From Craspedostauros australis (taxonomy: Eukaryota > Bacillariophyta > Bacillariophyceae > Mastogloiales > Achnanthaceae), in NCBI GenBank assembly GCA_026770025.1, contig JAMXDE010000009.1, positions 2,145,001 through 2,209,000 of the forward strand: a DNA stretch of 64,000 nt, in the 5' to 3' direction. Shown here one piece after another: positions 1 through 10,410 of the stretch; position 1 is the first letter of the stretch; each line of letters begins with the position of its first letter. Under the pieces are notes generated by a model, which was not told the origin of the DNA, did no database searches, and worked only from the letters and a program-made list of their open reading frames with translations. Both the position numbers and the translations under genes were made by a program.

Positions 1-410
1 GATCTGCGTCCAACGGTTCGCACTCATCCAGACGTTCCTGTGCGACGTCCAATATGACCAACACCAAGTCTGTAGAGAAACCCCTGTTTGGTCGCCAATC
101 CTGTCCCATGCGATATCTGCAGCCTTCGTTGAACCTGGTGAACCAGAAAGAACCGCATGGATCAGTGGTGATATGTTGGTACCGACCCTTTTGATCACCC
201 ATGCTCAAGGAATGTTGAGTGGCTGCGGCTGATGCTCTGATGTGATTTGAATAGGTTGCTCGTGCCTTGCGGATAGTATCGTACTGTGTATGCGTTTTCG
301 AGTGTTGTCCAGGCTTCAGCGACATCAATACCATCAAGATCGCGACTTGGTAGCTGCAATGATCGAACGGAGGTAATGGTCCATGCGCTTCAAATGGACC
401 CTCCAACTGT
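1..410 (-). pseudogene. Partial copy of a tyrosine-recombinase-like gene (N-terminal part)
   Basis: This stretch appears identical, base for base, to 10004-10413. On the minus strand it encodes the N-terminal part of the same recombinase-like protein, including the segments HTQYDTIRKAR and RMGQDWRPNR. The window edge cuts it on the left and the LTR of element E1 cuts it on the right, so only about 135 codons are visible. The full copy lies at 9364-10410. The lack of visible differences implies a very recent duplication, gene conversion or an assembly repeat. Function cannot be judged from this piece alone. Confidence 0.6.
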
Positions 411-1201
411 TGTTGGCAAGTTCCGCTCACGGTAACCTACGATCGTGGAAGATGGTGTTGGTTGATAGTCGTTCGTTTGCTATTTCATTACGTTGGCACT
501 CCGATACTCTCGGTGTCCGTTCGTTCTCTTGCCCGATGTTCTTGGCGCTTCAATCTGTTTCGTAGATTCGGTCTCCGACTATGAGTCGGTACGCGAGATC
601 CTCTCTCGCTCCTCTCTGTATTCTCTCTCTCTCTCTCTACATCGTGTGCTCGTGCTACACGATCCTCCGTGTTTGATGCGTACTCCGCATTCGACACTCC
701 GTTCGTTCCCTACTGGTTCCTACTCCATGAGTACTTACCATTTGAAGTTCACCTTCAGTATCCATGATCTTCATGGGTCATCGTATCTTCGCCTCCTGCT
801 CTGACTTGGAGACAGCTGTCGACGTGGTGACATGTTGACATCCTGTCGACGTCAGTAAGCGTCCTTCTGCTCTCCAGATGTCACGTTCCATTGGTGATGC
901 AGCAGTCTGTCAGATGATATCGTCATCTGAGGTTTAGTTGGGAAGTACCTCGAGATTCTCTTGGTACCATTGATGCATGGACGGACGATCTTCTGATTCT
1001 TCCAGAAATCGTTATTTGCAAATTTCCTCCAGAAATCTTGCCCCTTTTCGTGTGTTCCATTTCCCCTGTAATTTTGACGAATCACAGTATACTATCGACA
1101 CGAATGTAGTTATACCGTCCAAGTGCGTATGAGAGAATAACGGGTGAACGATGCACATATACACGTACATCTTGACATATACTCACATGTACATCTCGAC
1201 A
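411..1201 (-). repeat. 3' LTR of E1 (family A)
   Basis: The 791-bp terminal repeat begins TGTTGGCAAG and ends CTCGACA on the plus strand, which gives TG...CA ends. It contains a CT-rich microsatellite near 620-645. The same LTR recurs at 7478, 10411, 26755, 32683, 39728, 39951, 55102 and 55683. Confidence 0.9.
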
Positions 1202-1221
1202 CCCTTCCTGTGTGCATTCGG

Positions 1222-4200
1222 TCATTCGAATGTTCTCGATGTGTCAAGGTACGACTTCTCATGTTCGCGTTGCAAGTCGGCCTTGATGTTCTTGGTGAAT
1301 CCGTTGCTTGTGTTCTGCTCGGATTTGACAAAAATGATTTCGATGGTTTTGTTGATTACCATGTTCCTCACGTAGTGATGGCGCACGTCGATGTGCCGCG
1401 ATCGTTGGGATGTTGATGGGTTCTTGGCGATGAAGATCGCTCCGATGTTGTCTACACGGACCTTGATCGGTGTCTTCACTGGGACGCCCACACTTTCGAG
1501 TAGCTGCATCACGAAGAAGATTTCCTTTGCCGCTTCGGAAAGGGCAACGTATTCTGCTTCGGATGAGCTGAGTGTGACGGCCTTCTGTGCCTTGGATCGC
1601 CAAAGGATTGGTACCTTGCACAGGTATAGGATGAATCCCCCTACGCTAATTCTTGTGTTCTTGTCTCCTGCATATTCGCTATCGCAGAAGAGCTCCATGT
1701 CCCAGCCGTCGTCATCTGGACGCGCTGGATGGATCTTCAATCCATAGTCCTTTGTATCGATCACATACTTGATGATCCGATACATCTCCTTCATTGCGGC
1801 CTTGGTGGGCCCGATCAATACCTTGGAGAGTTCCCTCACAGGGTTCGCGATGTCTGGTCGCGAGTGCTTGATGAGGAAGAGTAGCATACCGACGCCTCGG
1901 CGATATTCGGCACGTTCTTCCGGTCCGACCTTCTGCAGTCCGTTGTCTTTGGATGGTCGTACGATGATTTGACCCGGGGTTCCCGGTGTCCCATAGCGTT
2001 GCATCTTCTCAACCTTGGTTCCAAACTCTTCCATGAGATGTCGGATGAGATGTGGTTGACGCAATGTCGCTCTAGTCTTATCATGGTTCAATTCGATGTT
2101 GCAGCTGAGGTAGTCTCCGAGTCCGCGCTCGATTGTTACCTTGAATTTGCTGCCTTGGATGTCCTTCAGGAATGTCTCCAGTGCTTTGGAGTCTCCGCAA
2201 CAGAAGCAATCGTCCACGTAGATGGCCACGATCATGCTTCCTTCGTTCGTCTTCCTGTAGAACAGGCACGGGTCTGCTGCGCTCTGTTCGAAACTGATAT
2301 TCTTGAGGGTCGATACCAACATCTTGAACCATTGCCTGGCGCTCTGCACAAGTCCGTAGATTGGCTTGTGTAGGGTCAGGGCTTCATCTGGTTGATGATC
2401 CATCCCGTTGGGACAGTTCATGTAGATCTCCTCGTCGAGGTCTCCATGTAGGAATGCCGTTACGACATCGACGAGTGCGCAGTCCATCTTCTTGATTAGC
2501 ATGATCACCATCATGACCCGATAGGTCACGTCATGGATGACGGGTGAGTAATGCTCTTGGAAGTCTACTCCTGCGACTTGTGAATAGCCACATGCAACGA
2601 GCCGCGCTCGATGTGTGCCGTCACGCTTCAGCTTGAAGACCCATTTGCACTTGCAGCATCTGCGGCCGCGTGGGATGGCGTCTCGTTTGATCTTGCTATA
2701 TACCTTGCGTGTATCCATGGAGTCGAACTCCTTCTTGATGGCTGCTCGATATCCCTTTCGATGGATGGGATCTTGGTGATTGAAGGCTCCATCGAATGTT
2801 GTAGGTTCGATGTGCTTCTCTTGTTCCTTGTTCTCGTCCTGCATCGACAATCCGATGTCGATTGCTGGTGATTCGGTAATGATTGCGTTCATTCCGTATA
2901 GTCCTGTTGTGCTATGATGAGTGATCTCGATCTCTTCATCTTCGTCTTCGATTTCTTCATCATCTGTAGTTTCGTTGTTGGAGTCGTCGATCATCTCGTC
3001 GCTGAGTTCGTCACTCGCCTCATTGGATGATGGATCGCTCTCATAGCCTTCTTCCTTTCGACCTCGTTCGTTGAAGTCTTCGAGCTCGCGCAGAGCTCTG
3101 GGAATACTCTTCCCTGCGGTTGACTTGGGATTAGCTTCTCCCTTCCTGCCTCGTGCTTCGTGGCGTCGGATCCTCTCCTTTCTAGCTATGTCACGCTTGT
3201 TTGGTTTGCTTGGTGGAGATCTGGATGGTGTGTCATGTGTAGATCTCGCTGGTGTGTTCGGAGGAGTGACACCTGTCTCGTCATCGGCTTCGTCGCCGGA
3301 GGGTAGGATTTCGTCATTCTCATGATTGGATTCGCTCCGATCTTCCTCGTCATTCTGGATTAGTTGAGTCACTGCTCCGTTGTTCTCATTATCCTCATCA
3401 TCGCTGTCTGATAGGATGTAGTATCTGTTGCTGTCGGCGAAAGATACTCTCTTCGCTTCCGGTGTTTGACGCGTTGCCGTCCTGGGCGTTGCTCCCTTCC
3501 GTCCGATGGTTGTGAAGCCGTCTGCGTCCGTGGTTCCTGTTTCGTTGGATATGTTCGGTGCTGGTGCCCAGCCACGGAACTGTCCGTATGATTGATTGAG
3601 CCACTTGATGTCCCGTGAACAGATGAGTGACTTGGTCGATGGTCTGTACATGTTGTAGACCCCTGATGCATGTTGGTGTGCATATCCGATGAACACCATC
3701 TCTTCTCCTCTATTCTTGAGTTTGGCGGTAATCCCGCCGTAGGTAGTCTTCACAACACCCACCTCTCCAAATGTGCGGAGTGCATCCGCGTATGGTGGAT
3801 CGCTGCCGAAGAACTGTCGATGTGGTGACTCCTTCTGGTTCTTCGCTACAGTGATGTTGGCGATGGCGGTGGCAGTGCTAGCAGCTGCTGCCCACAGGCC
3901 ATGCCTATACTCTTCGTCGAGCTGTGCTCCGTTGAGCATGGAGCGGATCTTGGTGTAGAGGTACGCGAACTTGCGTTCCACTCTGCCGTTCTGTTGCGGC
4001 GTGTTCGATGCCGTGTATTCGAATTTCACGTTGAGTCCTGCATCGATGAGAATATCCTCCGTGGATTTGTTCTCTCCGCTGTTGTCACCTCGGAAGATGA
4101 TCTGTTGGTCACCAGTCTGTGACTTGATCGTCTGGACGAATCGTTTGATGTATCCTGGTTGATCACTTTTGTTCTTGAGAAAGAAACTCCAGCAGTGATC

Positions 4201-7200
4201 CGTGCAGTCGTCCACGATTAGGGTCCAGTAGCGTTTATCTCCGAAGCTTATGTGTTTAGTGTAACTAATGTCAATGAAGAACCGTTCGCCACGGCGAGTT
4301 GCTCTCGGAATGGTTGCCTTCGGAATATTCTTCACTCTTGCGTTCGCGACCGCGCAGTCGCGACACACCGGCATCTCGCCGATGATTTTCCATCCGTACT
4401 GAGCGGCCGTCCGCTTCATGGTCTCGAGTGGCGCGTGGCCGAGCATTCGATGTAGGTTCACCGCGCTGATTTCCTTGGATGGATTCTTGACGATAGCTGT
4501 ACAAGCCTTGTCGTCGTCTGTTGACATGATGGGATGCATCTGCACTCCCGTGATGAATCCGTTGGATGTGGGGAAGACTCGGTCGAATACGATCTTCATT
4601 CCGGATCCGTTGATGATGTCCATCAGAATGCCATTGTTACCAAGTTGGTAACCGTTGTACAGAGCCTTGTTCGTGGAGAAAAGGTTCACCGCCATTTTTG
4701 GTGTGTACTTCACATCATCGAGCCGGATGATGTGGCCAGTGTTGTCTCGTTGCTTGACCTTCAAGCGAATGGATCCCATCTTGGGAGAATCCAGCTTCGT
4801 GCTGTCTCCCACTTGGACGAAGGACTTGATGTGCCGCACGTTGAAGAGAGCGGCGTCTGAATTGACGATGTGACACGAAGCTCCACTGTCAGTGAGCCAG
4901 GTGTCCTTGTTGACCTTGTCCTTATACTTGGTGCTCAGCTCGTGGAGTTGCTCCATAGCTGCTGCAGCTATCTCGTCGTCGAAGCTGCCGTCGTTGTCGT
5001 CTTCGTGAACTCCATCTTCGTTGTATGGAGGATGATGATCTTCGTCATCCATGTCATCGGGTAGTTGTGCGTAGTCCGATGGAATCGTACTGTTCCGATG
5101 AGATCCTGTGGCTGGATCATATGGGTGGACGCGTGGTCGCTCTCGTAAGAGCACGCGCATACATCCTCCTAGGATGTAGTGAAGATCCGTCTCTGGGATC
5201 GTCTCTGTCTCGGCTGCTTCCAGTATGCGATTGATCACAACCGAATTGGCGAGAATCTCTTCAATCGATCTGAAGTTCTCGGATAGGATCGATCCCATCA
5301 TGTTCACCCATATTGGTCTCAGCACTCCTTGTGCGACTCCTGGGAACAGGCTCACTCCTGCTTCCATCACTGCATCGAAGATGAGTTGCTTCTGGATCAC
5401 CAATGCTGTTTCTGTTGCATATGGGACGGTGTCATGACGATGGAGGTAATTGGACCTGTTGGGATCCTCGATTGGTGGGAAGTCGATATTCCCTGGGTAG
5501 ACAACACGCTCGTTTGGATTGAAGCTGTCGTCTGGATGATTGTCGTCCTCGGATTCGTCGCTGTCATCCTCGTCGAAGATGCCCGATCTGTTGTTCCCCG
5601 CCGCTGGAGGAGGCGGCGCTGCGCCGCCGTTCGTTTCGTCGTCTTCATCTGCGCCGTCCTCGTTGGCGTCGTCGTCGTCGTCGCTCATGGCCTCTTCGAT
5701 GTCACTATCGTTGGCCTCGTTGCCCATCTCGGCTCCGTCGCTGTATGAACCGATCAGGTCGTGCGCGTTGAAGCAGCATTCGTAGCTCACTTCGCGTCTT
5801 GGATCCACCTCGTGGATGATTGGCTCCTCGCTGAGCCACTCCGGGATGATCTCATCATCCTCCACTTCGTCGTCACTCCCGACGTATTCGAAGTTATCGA
5901 AGAAGGAGTCTTCGATGTAGTCGTCGGACACCAACATGCAGAGCGGCATGTCCTTTGCTGAGAGTACCATCTCGTGTCCGCTCTTGTCGTGTCCTTCCGT
6001 AGCCGCGTTGGCTTGTTCGTTGTTCTTCTTGCTTTCGTTGAACTTCTTCTTTCGGCACTCCGCCTCACGATGTCCGAAGATGCCGCAGTAGTTGCACTTG
6101 CCCTTGAAGCCGCTTCCCTTGTTGTGCTTTCCGTTCATTTTGTTGTTGTTGTTGTTGTTTTTCTTGTTGTTCGATTTCTTGCATTCTGGGCAATCGGCGG
6201 ATCTATGGCCATACACGCCACAGTTGTGACAAGTACCCTTGAAGTTACCGGTGCTTGTGAAGCCGGTGTCGTTGCTCTTCGTGTTACTGTCTTGGAAGTC
6301 GTCGACGTATGCCTTGCCTCCTCTGTGCGTGGCGTACGCAGTGCGAAGTACTCCTCTGATCGTGTTGATGGTAACCAGTTCCGGATTGAACGTGAGTTGG
6401 TGTTGGAAGTTCACGATGTGAGTTTTGTATTCGTTGCTCACCGTGCTGAGGATTTGCATGATCATTTCCTCGTCCGAGATCTCATACTTGACATCGTGGA
6501 GACGCGATCGTAGACTCTCGAGTTGGGTGATGTAGATGTCGGGGTCCGTGTCTCTCTTCATCTTTTCGTTGTTGAATTGGCGCTTGAGTTTCATCTTCGT
6601 CACCGCGTCGGATGGTCGGAACTTCTCCGCGAGAACGTTCCACGCTGCGTGTGCGTCTCCTTCAGGGTAGTCGTCGGAGATGCATTGGTTGATGTATTGG
6701 ATGGCCTGCTTGCCTTTTCCTTTCTCTGCATCCATCATGAGGATCAGATCGCTGAAGCAGTCGCATCCCAGTTCGTAGATCTCCTCCATCGCTTCCTTGG
6801 CTTCATCGGCGGCTGCCGCGATCTCGCTCAATGTTGGCACCTTGGTCTTGCCCAACATCACGTCTCTCGTCTTCTGTGCACGAGCGTATGCCTTTGCTTG
6901 GGACTCCCATGCGCTGTAGTCTTCCTGTTCACCGCTGAACATTGGCGCCTTGATGCGTCGCTTGTTCACGTTGGCTGATGTTGCCATGTTGATTCGTTGT
7001 TTCGTTGTTGGTGCGCTCGTGCCCTTGATTTCCGTCTGTTTCTGTGTTGTCACCTTTTCGATTTTCGCTTGTTGTTTCGCGAGGATTGATTTGCTCACAA
7101 ATTCTCCTCCTGGTGGTGTCTCACTTTTCCCACCCTGTTTGGCTGTGCGAATGCTCTCCGTCACACCAGTCTCCTCTTGCTTGATCGCCTTGAGAATCCT

Positions 7201-7395
7201 CTTCTCCTTACGGTGTAGTCTTGCAGACCGTTCTTCTTTGGTCTCGTCGATCGCGCTTGCGTCTGCGCCTGATAGGACAGTAGCCGCGGCTGCTTCCTTC
7301 TCTTCTCGTGGTGGAGTCTCACTCGCACCTTCTTCTTGTCTCTTGATAGTCGGAATGGACAGAGGGATGTCTTTCAATTCCTCTTCCTCGCTCAT
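1222..7395 (-). CDS. Gag-Pol polyprotein of Copia element E1 (family A)
   Basis: A single open frame of 2057 residues starting at an ATG. The domain order is that of Ty1/Copia: a charged N-terminus, a Gag region, two CX2CX4HX4C zinc knuckles near residues 390 and 440 (CHNCGVYGHRSADC, CNYCGIFGHREAEC) and an acidic plus unknown segment at about 460-830. Protease with DSGASC follows near 835. A GAG-pre-integrase region and the DDE integrase lie at about 980-1140 (GDNSGEN, TPQQNGRVERK). Reverse transcriptase spans about 1580-1800 with YVDD near 1724, and RNase H is at about 1900-2000 (DSEYAGD, SSSEAEYVALSE). The polyprotein would make the packaging and copying machinery of the element. The 350-residue segment between the knuckles and the protease is unusual. 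The frame looks whole. Confidence 0.92.
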   Translation of the reverse strand: MSEEEELKDIPLSIPTIKRQEEGASETPPREEKEAAAATVLSGADASAIDETKEERSARLHRKEKRILKAIKQEETGVTESIRTAKQGGKSETPPGGEFVSKSILAKQQAKIEKVTTQKQTEIKGTSAPTTKQRINMATSANVNKRRIKAPMFSGEQEDYSAWESQAKAYARAQKTRDVMLGKTKVPTLSEIAAAADEAKEAMEEIYELGCDCFSDLILMMDAEKGKGKQAIQYINQCISDDYPEGDAHAAWNVLAEKFRPSDAVTKMKLKRQFNNEKMKRDTDPDIYITQLESLRSRLHDVKYEISDEEMIMQILSTVSNEYKTHIVNFQHQLTFNPELVTINTIRGVLRTAYATHRGGKAYVDDFQDSNTKSNDTGFTSTGNFKGTCHNCGVYGHRSADCPECKKSNNKKNNNNNNKMNGKHNKGSGFKGKCNYCGIFGHREAECRKKKFNESKKNNEQANAATEGHDKSGHEMVLSAKDMPLCMLVSDDYIEDSFFDNFEYVGSDDEVEDDEIIPEWLSEEPIIHEVDPRREVSYECCFNAHDLIGSYSDGAEMGNEANDSDIEEAMSDDDDDANEDGADEDDETNGGAAPPPPAAGNNRSGIFDEDDSDESEDDNHPDDSFNPNERVVYPGNIDFPPIEDPNRSNYLHRHDTVPYATETALVIQKQLIFDAVMEAGVSLFPGVAQGVLRPIWVNMMGSILSENFRSIEEILANSVVINRILEAAETETIPETDLHYILGGCMRVLLRERPRVHPYDPATGSHRNSTIPSDYAQLPDDMDDEDHHPPYNEDGVHEDDNDGSFDDEIAAAAMEQLHELSTKYKDKVNKDTWLTDSGASCHIVNSDAALFNVRHIKSFVQVGDSTKLDSPKMGSIRLKVKQRDNTGHIIRLDDVKYTPKMAVNLFSTNKALYNGYQLGNNGILMDIINGSGMKIVFDRVFPTSNGFITGVQMHPIMSTDDDKACTAIVKNPSKEISAVNLHRMLGHAPLETMKRTAAQYGWKIIGEMPVCRDCAVANARVKNIPKATIPRATRRGERFFIDISYTKHISFGDKRYWTLIVDDCTDHCWSFFLKNKSDQPGYIKRFVQTIKSQTGDQQIIFRGDNSGENKSTEDILIDAGLNVKFEYTASNTPQQNGRVERKFAYLYTKIRSMLNGAQLDEEYRHGLWAAAASTATAIANITVAKNQKESPHRQFFGSDPPYADALRTFGEVGVVKTTYGGITAKLKNRGEEMVFIGYAHQHASGVYNMYRPSTKSLICSRDIKWLNQSYGQFRGWAPAPNISNETGTTDADGFTTIGRKGATPRTATRQTPEAKRVSFADSNRYYILSDSDDEDNENNGAVTQLIQNDEEDRSESNHENDEILPSGDEADDETGVTPPNTPARSTHDTPSRSPPSKPNKRDIARKERIRRHEARGRKGEANPKSTAGKSIPRALRELEDFNERGRKEEGYESDPSSNEASDELSDEMIDDSNNETTDDEEIEDEDEEIEITHHSTTGLYGMNAIITESPAIDIGLSMQDENKEQEKHIEPTTFDGAFNHQDPIHRKGYRAAIKKEFDSMDTRKVYSKIKRDAIPRGRRCCKCKWVFKLKRDGTHRARLVACGYSQVAGVDFQEHYSPVIHDVTYRVMMVIMLIKKMDCALVDVVTAFLHGDLDEEIYMNCPNGMDHQPDEALTLHKPIYGLVQSARQWFKMLVSTLKNISFEQSAADPCLFYRKTNEGSMIVAIYVDDCFCCGDSKALETFLKDIQGSKFKVTIERGLGDYLSCNIELNHDKTRATLRQPHLIRHLMEEFGTKVEKMQRYGTPGTPGQIIVRPSKDNGLQKVGPEERAEYRRGVGMLLFLIKHSRPDIANPVRELSKVLIGPTKAAMKEMYRIIKYVIDTKDYGLKIHPARPDDDGWDMELFCDSEYAGDKNTRISVGGFILYLCKVPILWRSKAQKAVTLSSSEAEYVALSEAAKEIFFVMQLLESVGVPVKTPIKVRVDNIGAIFIAKNPSTSQRSRHIDVRHHYVRNMVINKTIEIIFVKSEQNTSNGFTKNIKADLQREHEKSYLDTSRTFE

Positions 7396-7477
7396 TCAGT
7401 CTGCTGCTCCTGAATGATGTTCGTCTTCCTCGCACGATACGATTCGCGGGCTCGCCCTGATCTATCGTTTATAAACG

Positions 7478-8272
7478 TGTTGGCAAGTTCCGCTCACAGT
7501 AACCTACGATCGTGGAAGATGGTGTTGGTTGATAGTCGTCTGTTTGCTATTTCATTACTTGGCTACTCCGATCCTCTCGGTGTACACCAGTTGTCTTGCC
7601 CGATGTTCTCGGCGCTTCAATCTGTTTCGTAGATTCGGTCTCCGACTATGAGTCGGTACGCGAGATCCTCTCTCGCTCCTCTCTGTATTCTCTCTCTCTC
7701 TCTTTCTCAACATCGTGTGCTCATGCTACACGATACTCCGTGTTCGATGCGTACTCCGCATTCGACACTCTGTTCATTCAGTACTGGCTTCTACTCCATG
7801 AGTACTTACCATTTGAAGTTCACCTTCAGTATCCATGATCTTCATGGGTCATCGTATCTTCGCCTCCTGCTCTGACTTGGAGACAGCTGTCGACGTGGTG
7901 ACATGTTGACATCCTGTCGATGTCAGTAGGCGTCCTTCTGCTCTCCAGATGTCACGTTCCATTGGTGATGCAGCAGTCTGTCAGATGATATCGCCATCTG
8001 AGGTTTAGTTGGGAAGTACCTCGAGATTCTCTTGGTACCATTGGTGGATGGACGGACGATCTTCCAATTCTCTCAGAAATCGTTATTTGCAAATTTCCTC
8101 CAGAAATCTTGCCCCTTTTCGTGTGTTCCATTTCCCCTGTAATTCTGACGAATCACAGCATACTATCGACACGAGTATAGTTATACCGTCCAAGTGCGTA
8201 TGAGAGAATAACGGGTGAACGATGCACATATACACGTACATCTTGACATATACTCACATGTACATCTCGACA
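7478..8272 (-). repeat. 5' LTR of E1 (family A)
   Basis: A 795-bp LTR matching 411-1201 at about 95%. In element direction it is followed by a leader containing CGTTTATAAACG, a short palindrome exactly where the primer-binding site should be; the tRNA used is not obvious. Confidence 0.88.
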
Positions 8273-8657
8273 CACCCAAGACCACGATCCAGATGACAAT
8301 AAGTTCCAAGCATCCAAAGGCAACCATCGAGATGACCGGAGGGAGGAACTGAAATGAAGTGGGACCAGTGAAGTGACAGGAGACCGAAGGAGAGGTACCT
8401 ACAGGTCTACGAGTATGAACTTGACGAATGTAGGTACTCTCCAACTCTCAGCTAAGCAAGCGATGAACCACGATGAACGCAAGATGGAGATGCAGACGAA
8501 AGGAGCCAAGCTAAAGGGTGTAACCTTGGGTGGCTGCTGCAGATCATGCTTGTTGTGAATTGGAATCGAAAGGAGATGAGCATGTTGTGCTCACAGTTCT
8601 AAAACGGTACAGACTGATAACAGATTAGTCTACTACTATAACCCCGGATTTCCAACA
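8273..8657 (+). repeat. Family B LTR, 3' half only
   Basis: Nearly identical to the last 383 bp of the E5 LTRs (44351-44733 and 50957-51339), ending in GGATTTCCAACA. Its first half is absent and it starts exactly at the end of E1. It is a remnant of a solo LTR or of an element lost by recombination. Confidence 0.85.
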
Positions 8658-9257
8658 CAGCGGAATGCGACGTTGGCGTCGGAAAGTTCGGCCTCACGGC
8701 CCACAGAGAGCTTTGGGGTGGCTGCCGCTGCTCCAAGGCTTTCTGCACATGGACTGGCGCAGGCAACAACACGAATGGATGAAACATAATCAGTCCAAGC
8801 ACAGAACGTCGGAAGCCTGGGCGGCCGATGTGATACGCCGGATATGGAAGATTCCCTGGGCCGTATGACTCGCCAGGAACAACCTGGTCCATGAAGCTCC
8901 AGATTCGGAGGTGGCACGTGCTCGCAATTTTGCGCGGCGACTTCGCTCCTTCCATCCCCCGGCCTTACCCTGCGCGAATCGCAGGTCCTTCAGCAAGGCG
9001 GGGTGGCCGACACTGGCACACATCATCAAGTTCTAACATGGATCGAAAAGGCGAAACAGGTATGGCGAGATGCACGGGCACGGCAGAGGCGCCAATCGAT
9101 GACACAAGAACGCTCTCTGATGGCCGGGTGGCTTGTCAAACTTTGATCGCACTTTCGACAGCTCGCTCAACACCGGGCCCTAGCGGGGCCCGTCTAGACG
9201 AGGATAAAGCCCTAGCGGCACGTAACGTAATCTCTGAGTTATTATTATTATTATTAT
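8658..9257 (+). mobile_element. LINE-type retrotransposon, 3'-end fragment with (TTA)n tail
   Basis: In one plus frame the sequence reads a Trp-rich segment with TSEAWAADVIRRIWKIPWAV and then LARNNLVHEAPDSE after one stop codon. I recall this segment as the conserved C-terminal tail of diatom non-LTR reverse transcriptases. Further stops follow downstream. The fragment ends in a GC-rich palindromic stretch (GGGCCCTAGCGGGGCCCG, about 9176-9193) and then six TTA repeats at about 9238-9256, as expected for a LINE 3' tail. The 5' part is missing and the family B LTR fragment abuts it. It is a dead 5'-truncated copy. Confidence 0.65.
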
Positions 9258-9363
9258 GACCGCAGCCTTCCAGCATCGAACCAGTCCACCGGTTGTACCG
9301 GCTGTTGACGAATCTATCCCAACTCCATGTTATGCGCTTCCTGATCCCCAATAGTACCGCCCA

Positions 9364-10410
9364 TTACATGGCAGCGGTGTAGCGTAGAAACGGTTGGACA
9401 AGAAGGTCAAACTGAGCGTAGTGAAACCTCATGTCTATTTCGTTTCGACGCCCACCTCCTGGTCCTCGTGTTTCCCAACGATTGACCAATTTGATGTCAG
9501 ATTCGCTTACCTTTTGATCCAGAGCTCGAGTGTCGGAGGCTCGTCGAAAAGAGCGAAAGCAATGGTAGTTTTCTCGCAATTTGGAAGCCTGAGTGATGTC
9601 GGGAGGAAAGAGTGCGCGATTGGATTCCCAGATGCTCTCCAAAATGTCGTGAAGTGCGTCATCCAATTCCTTGAGAGTATACAAAACTCCGTCCTTGGAA
9701 GAGATCGCCGGTCCAAGACGTTTCTGTGCCTTGTTTTTGATATGAAGAAGCTCTGCAACGATGCGTTGCACCTTGATACCAGACTTAGTGTTGGTAGACA
9801 CCGGGATGATGTGTTGATATGACTGATGTTCCCCTTTGAATTTGCATTGTAACACGATAGTGAAATGGTTTTTCGGTTTGGGACGTGACCATTCCTTGAG
9901 CGTAGCTCCCAAGTCAAGCATTTGAGCTTCCGTCCCTCGCAGAGAGAGAGAGAGAGAACGGATGACAGCATTGCGTATGCCATAAACGCGGCCCACTGAT
10001 GTTGATCTGCGTCCAACGGTTCGCACTCATCCAGACGTTCCTGTGCGACGTCCAATATGACCAACACCAAGTCTGTAGAGAAACCCCTGTTTGGTCGCCA
10101 ATCCTGTCCCATGCGATATCTGCAGCCTTCGTTGAACCTGGTGAACCAGAAAGAACCGCATGGATCAGTGGTGATATGTTGGTACCGACCCTTTTGATCA
10201 CCCATGCTCAAGGAATGTTGAGTGGCTGCGGCTGATGCTCTGATGTGATTTGAATAGGTTGCTCGTGCCTTGCGGATAGTATCGTACTGTGTATGCGTTT
10301 TCGAGTGTTGTCCAGGCTTCAGCGACATCAATACCATCAAGATCGCGACTTGGTAGCTGCAATGATCGAACGGAGGTAATGGTCCATGCGCTTCAAATGG
10401 ACCCTCCAAC
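9364..10410 (-). pseudogene. Tyrosine-recombinase-like protein, multicopy diatom type, broken
   Basis: On the minus strand, two overlapping frames together cover one protein type. The first half carries HTQYDTIRKARATYSNHIRA and RMGQDWRPNR. The second half carries SLRGTEAQMLDLG, FRSFRRASDTRALDQKVS, VNRW and RFHYAQFDLL. The order R-E, then R..S.TRA, then RW, then HYA resembles the catalytic order of tyrosine recombinases, as in Crypton-type integrases. This is inference from motif order. The two halves read in different frames, so the copy is probably dead unless an intron lies between them. Its 5' end is cut by an LTR at 10411, so the original start is lost. It might instead be a host gene family of unknown role. 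Confidence 0.6.

Larger units (their letters stand above)
411..8272 (-). mobile_element. E1: whole Ty1/Copia LTR retrotransposon, family A
   Basis: The element has LTRs of 791 and 795 bp (TGTCGA...CCAACA read in element direction) and one long gag-pol frame. A purine-rich tract AGGAAGGG sits directly before its 3' LTR. It looks whole, with no break seen in the coding frame. The two LTRs differ at about 35 sites by eye (4-5%), so it is not among the youngest copies here. The flanks do not show a target duplication: the left flank is the recombinase-like gene and the right flank is a family B LTR fragment. Confidence 0.9.
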
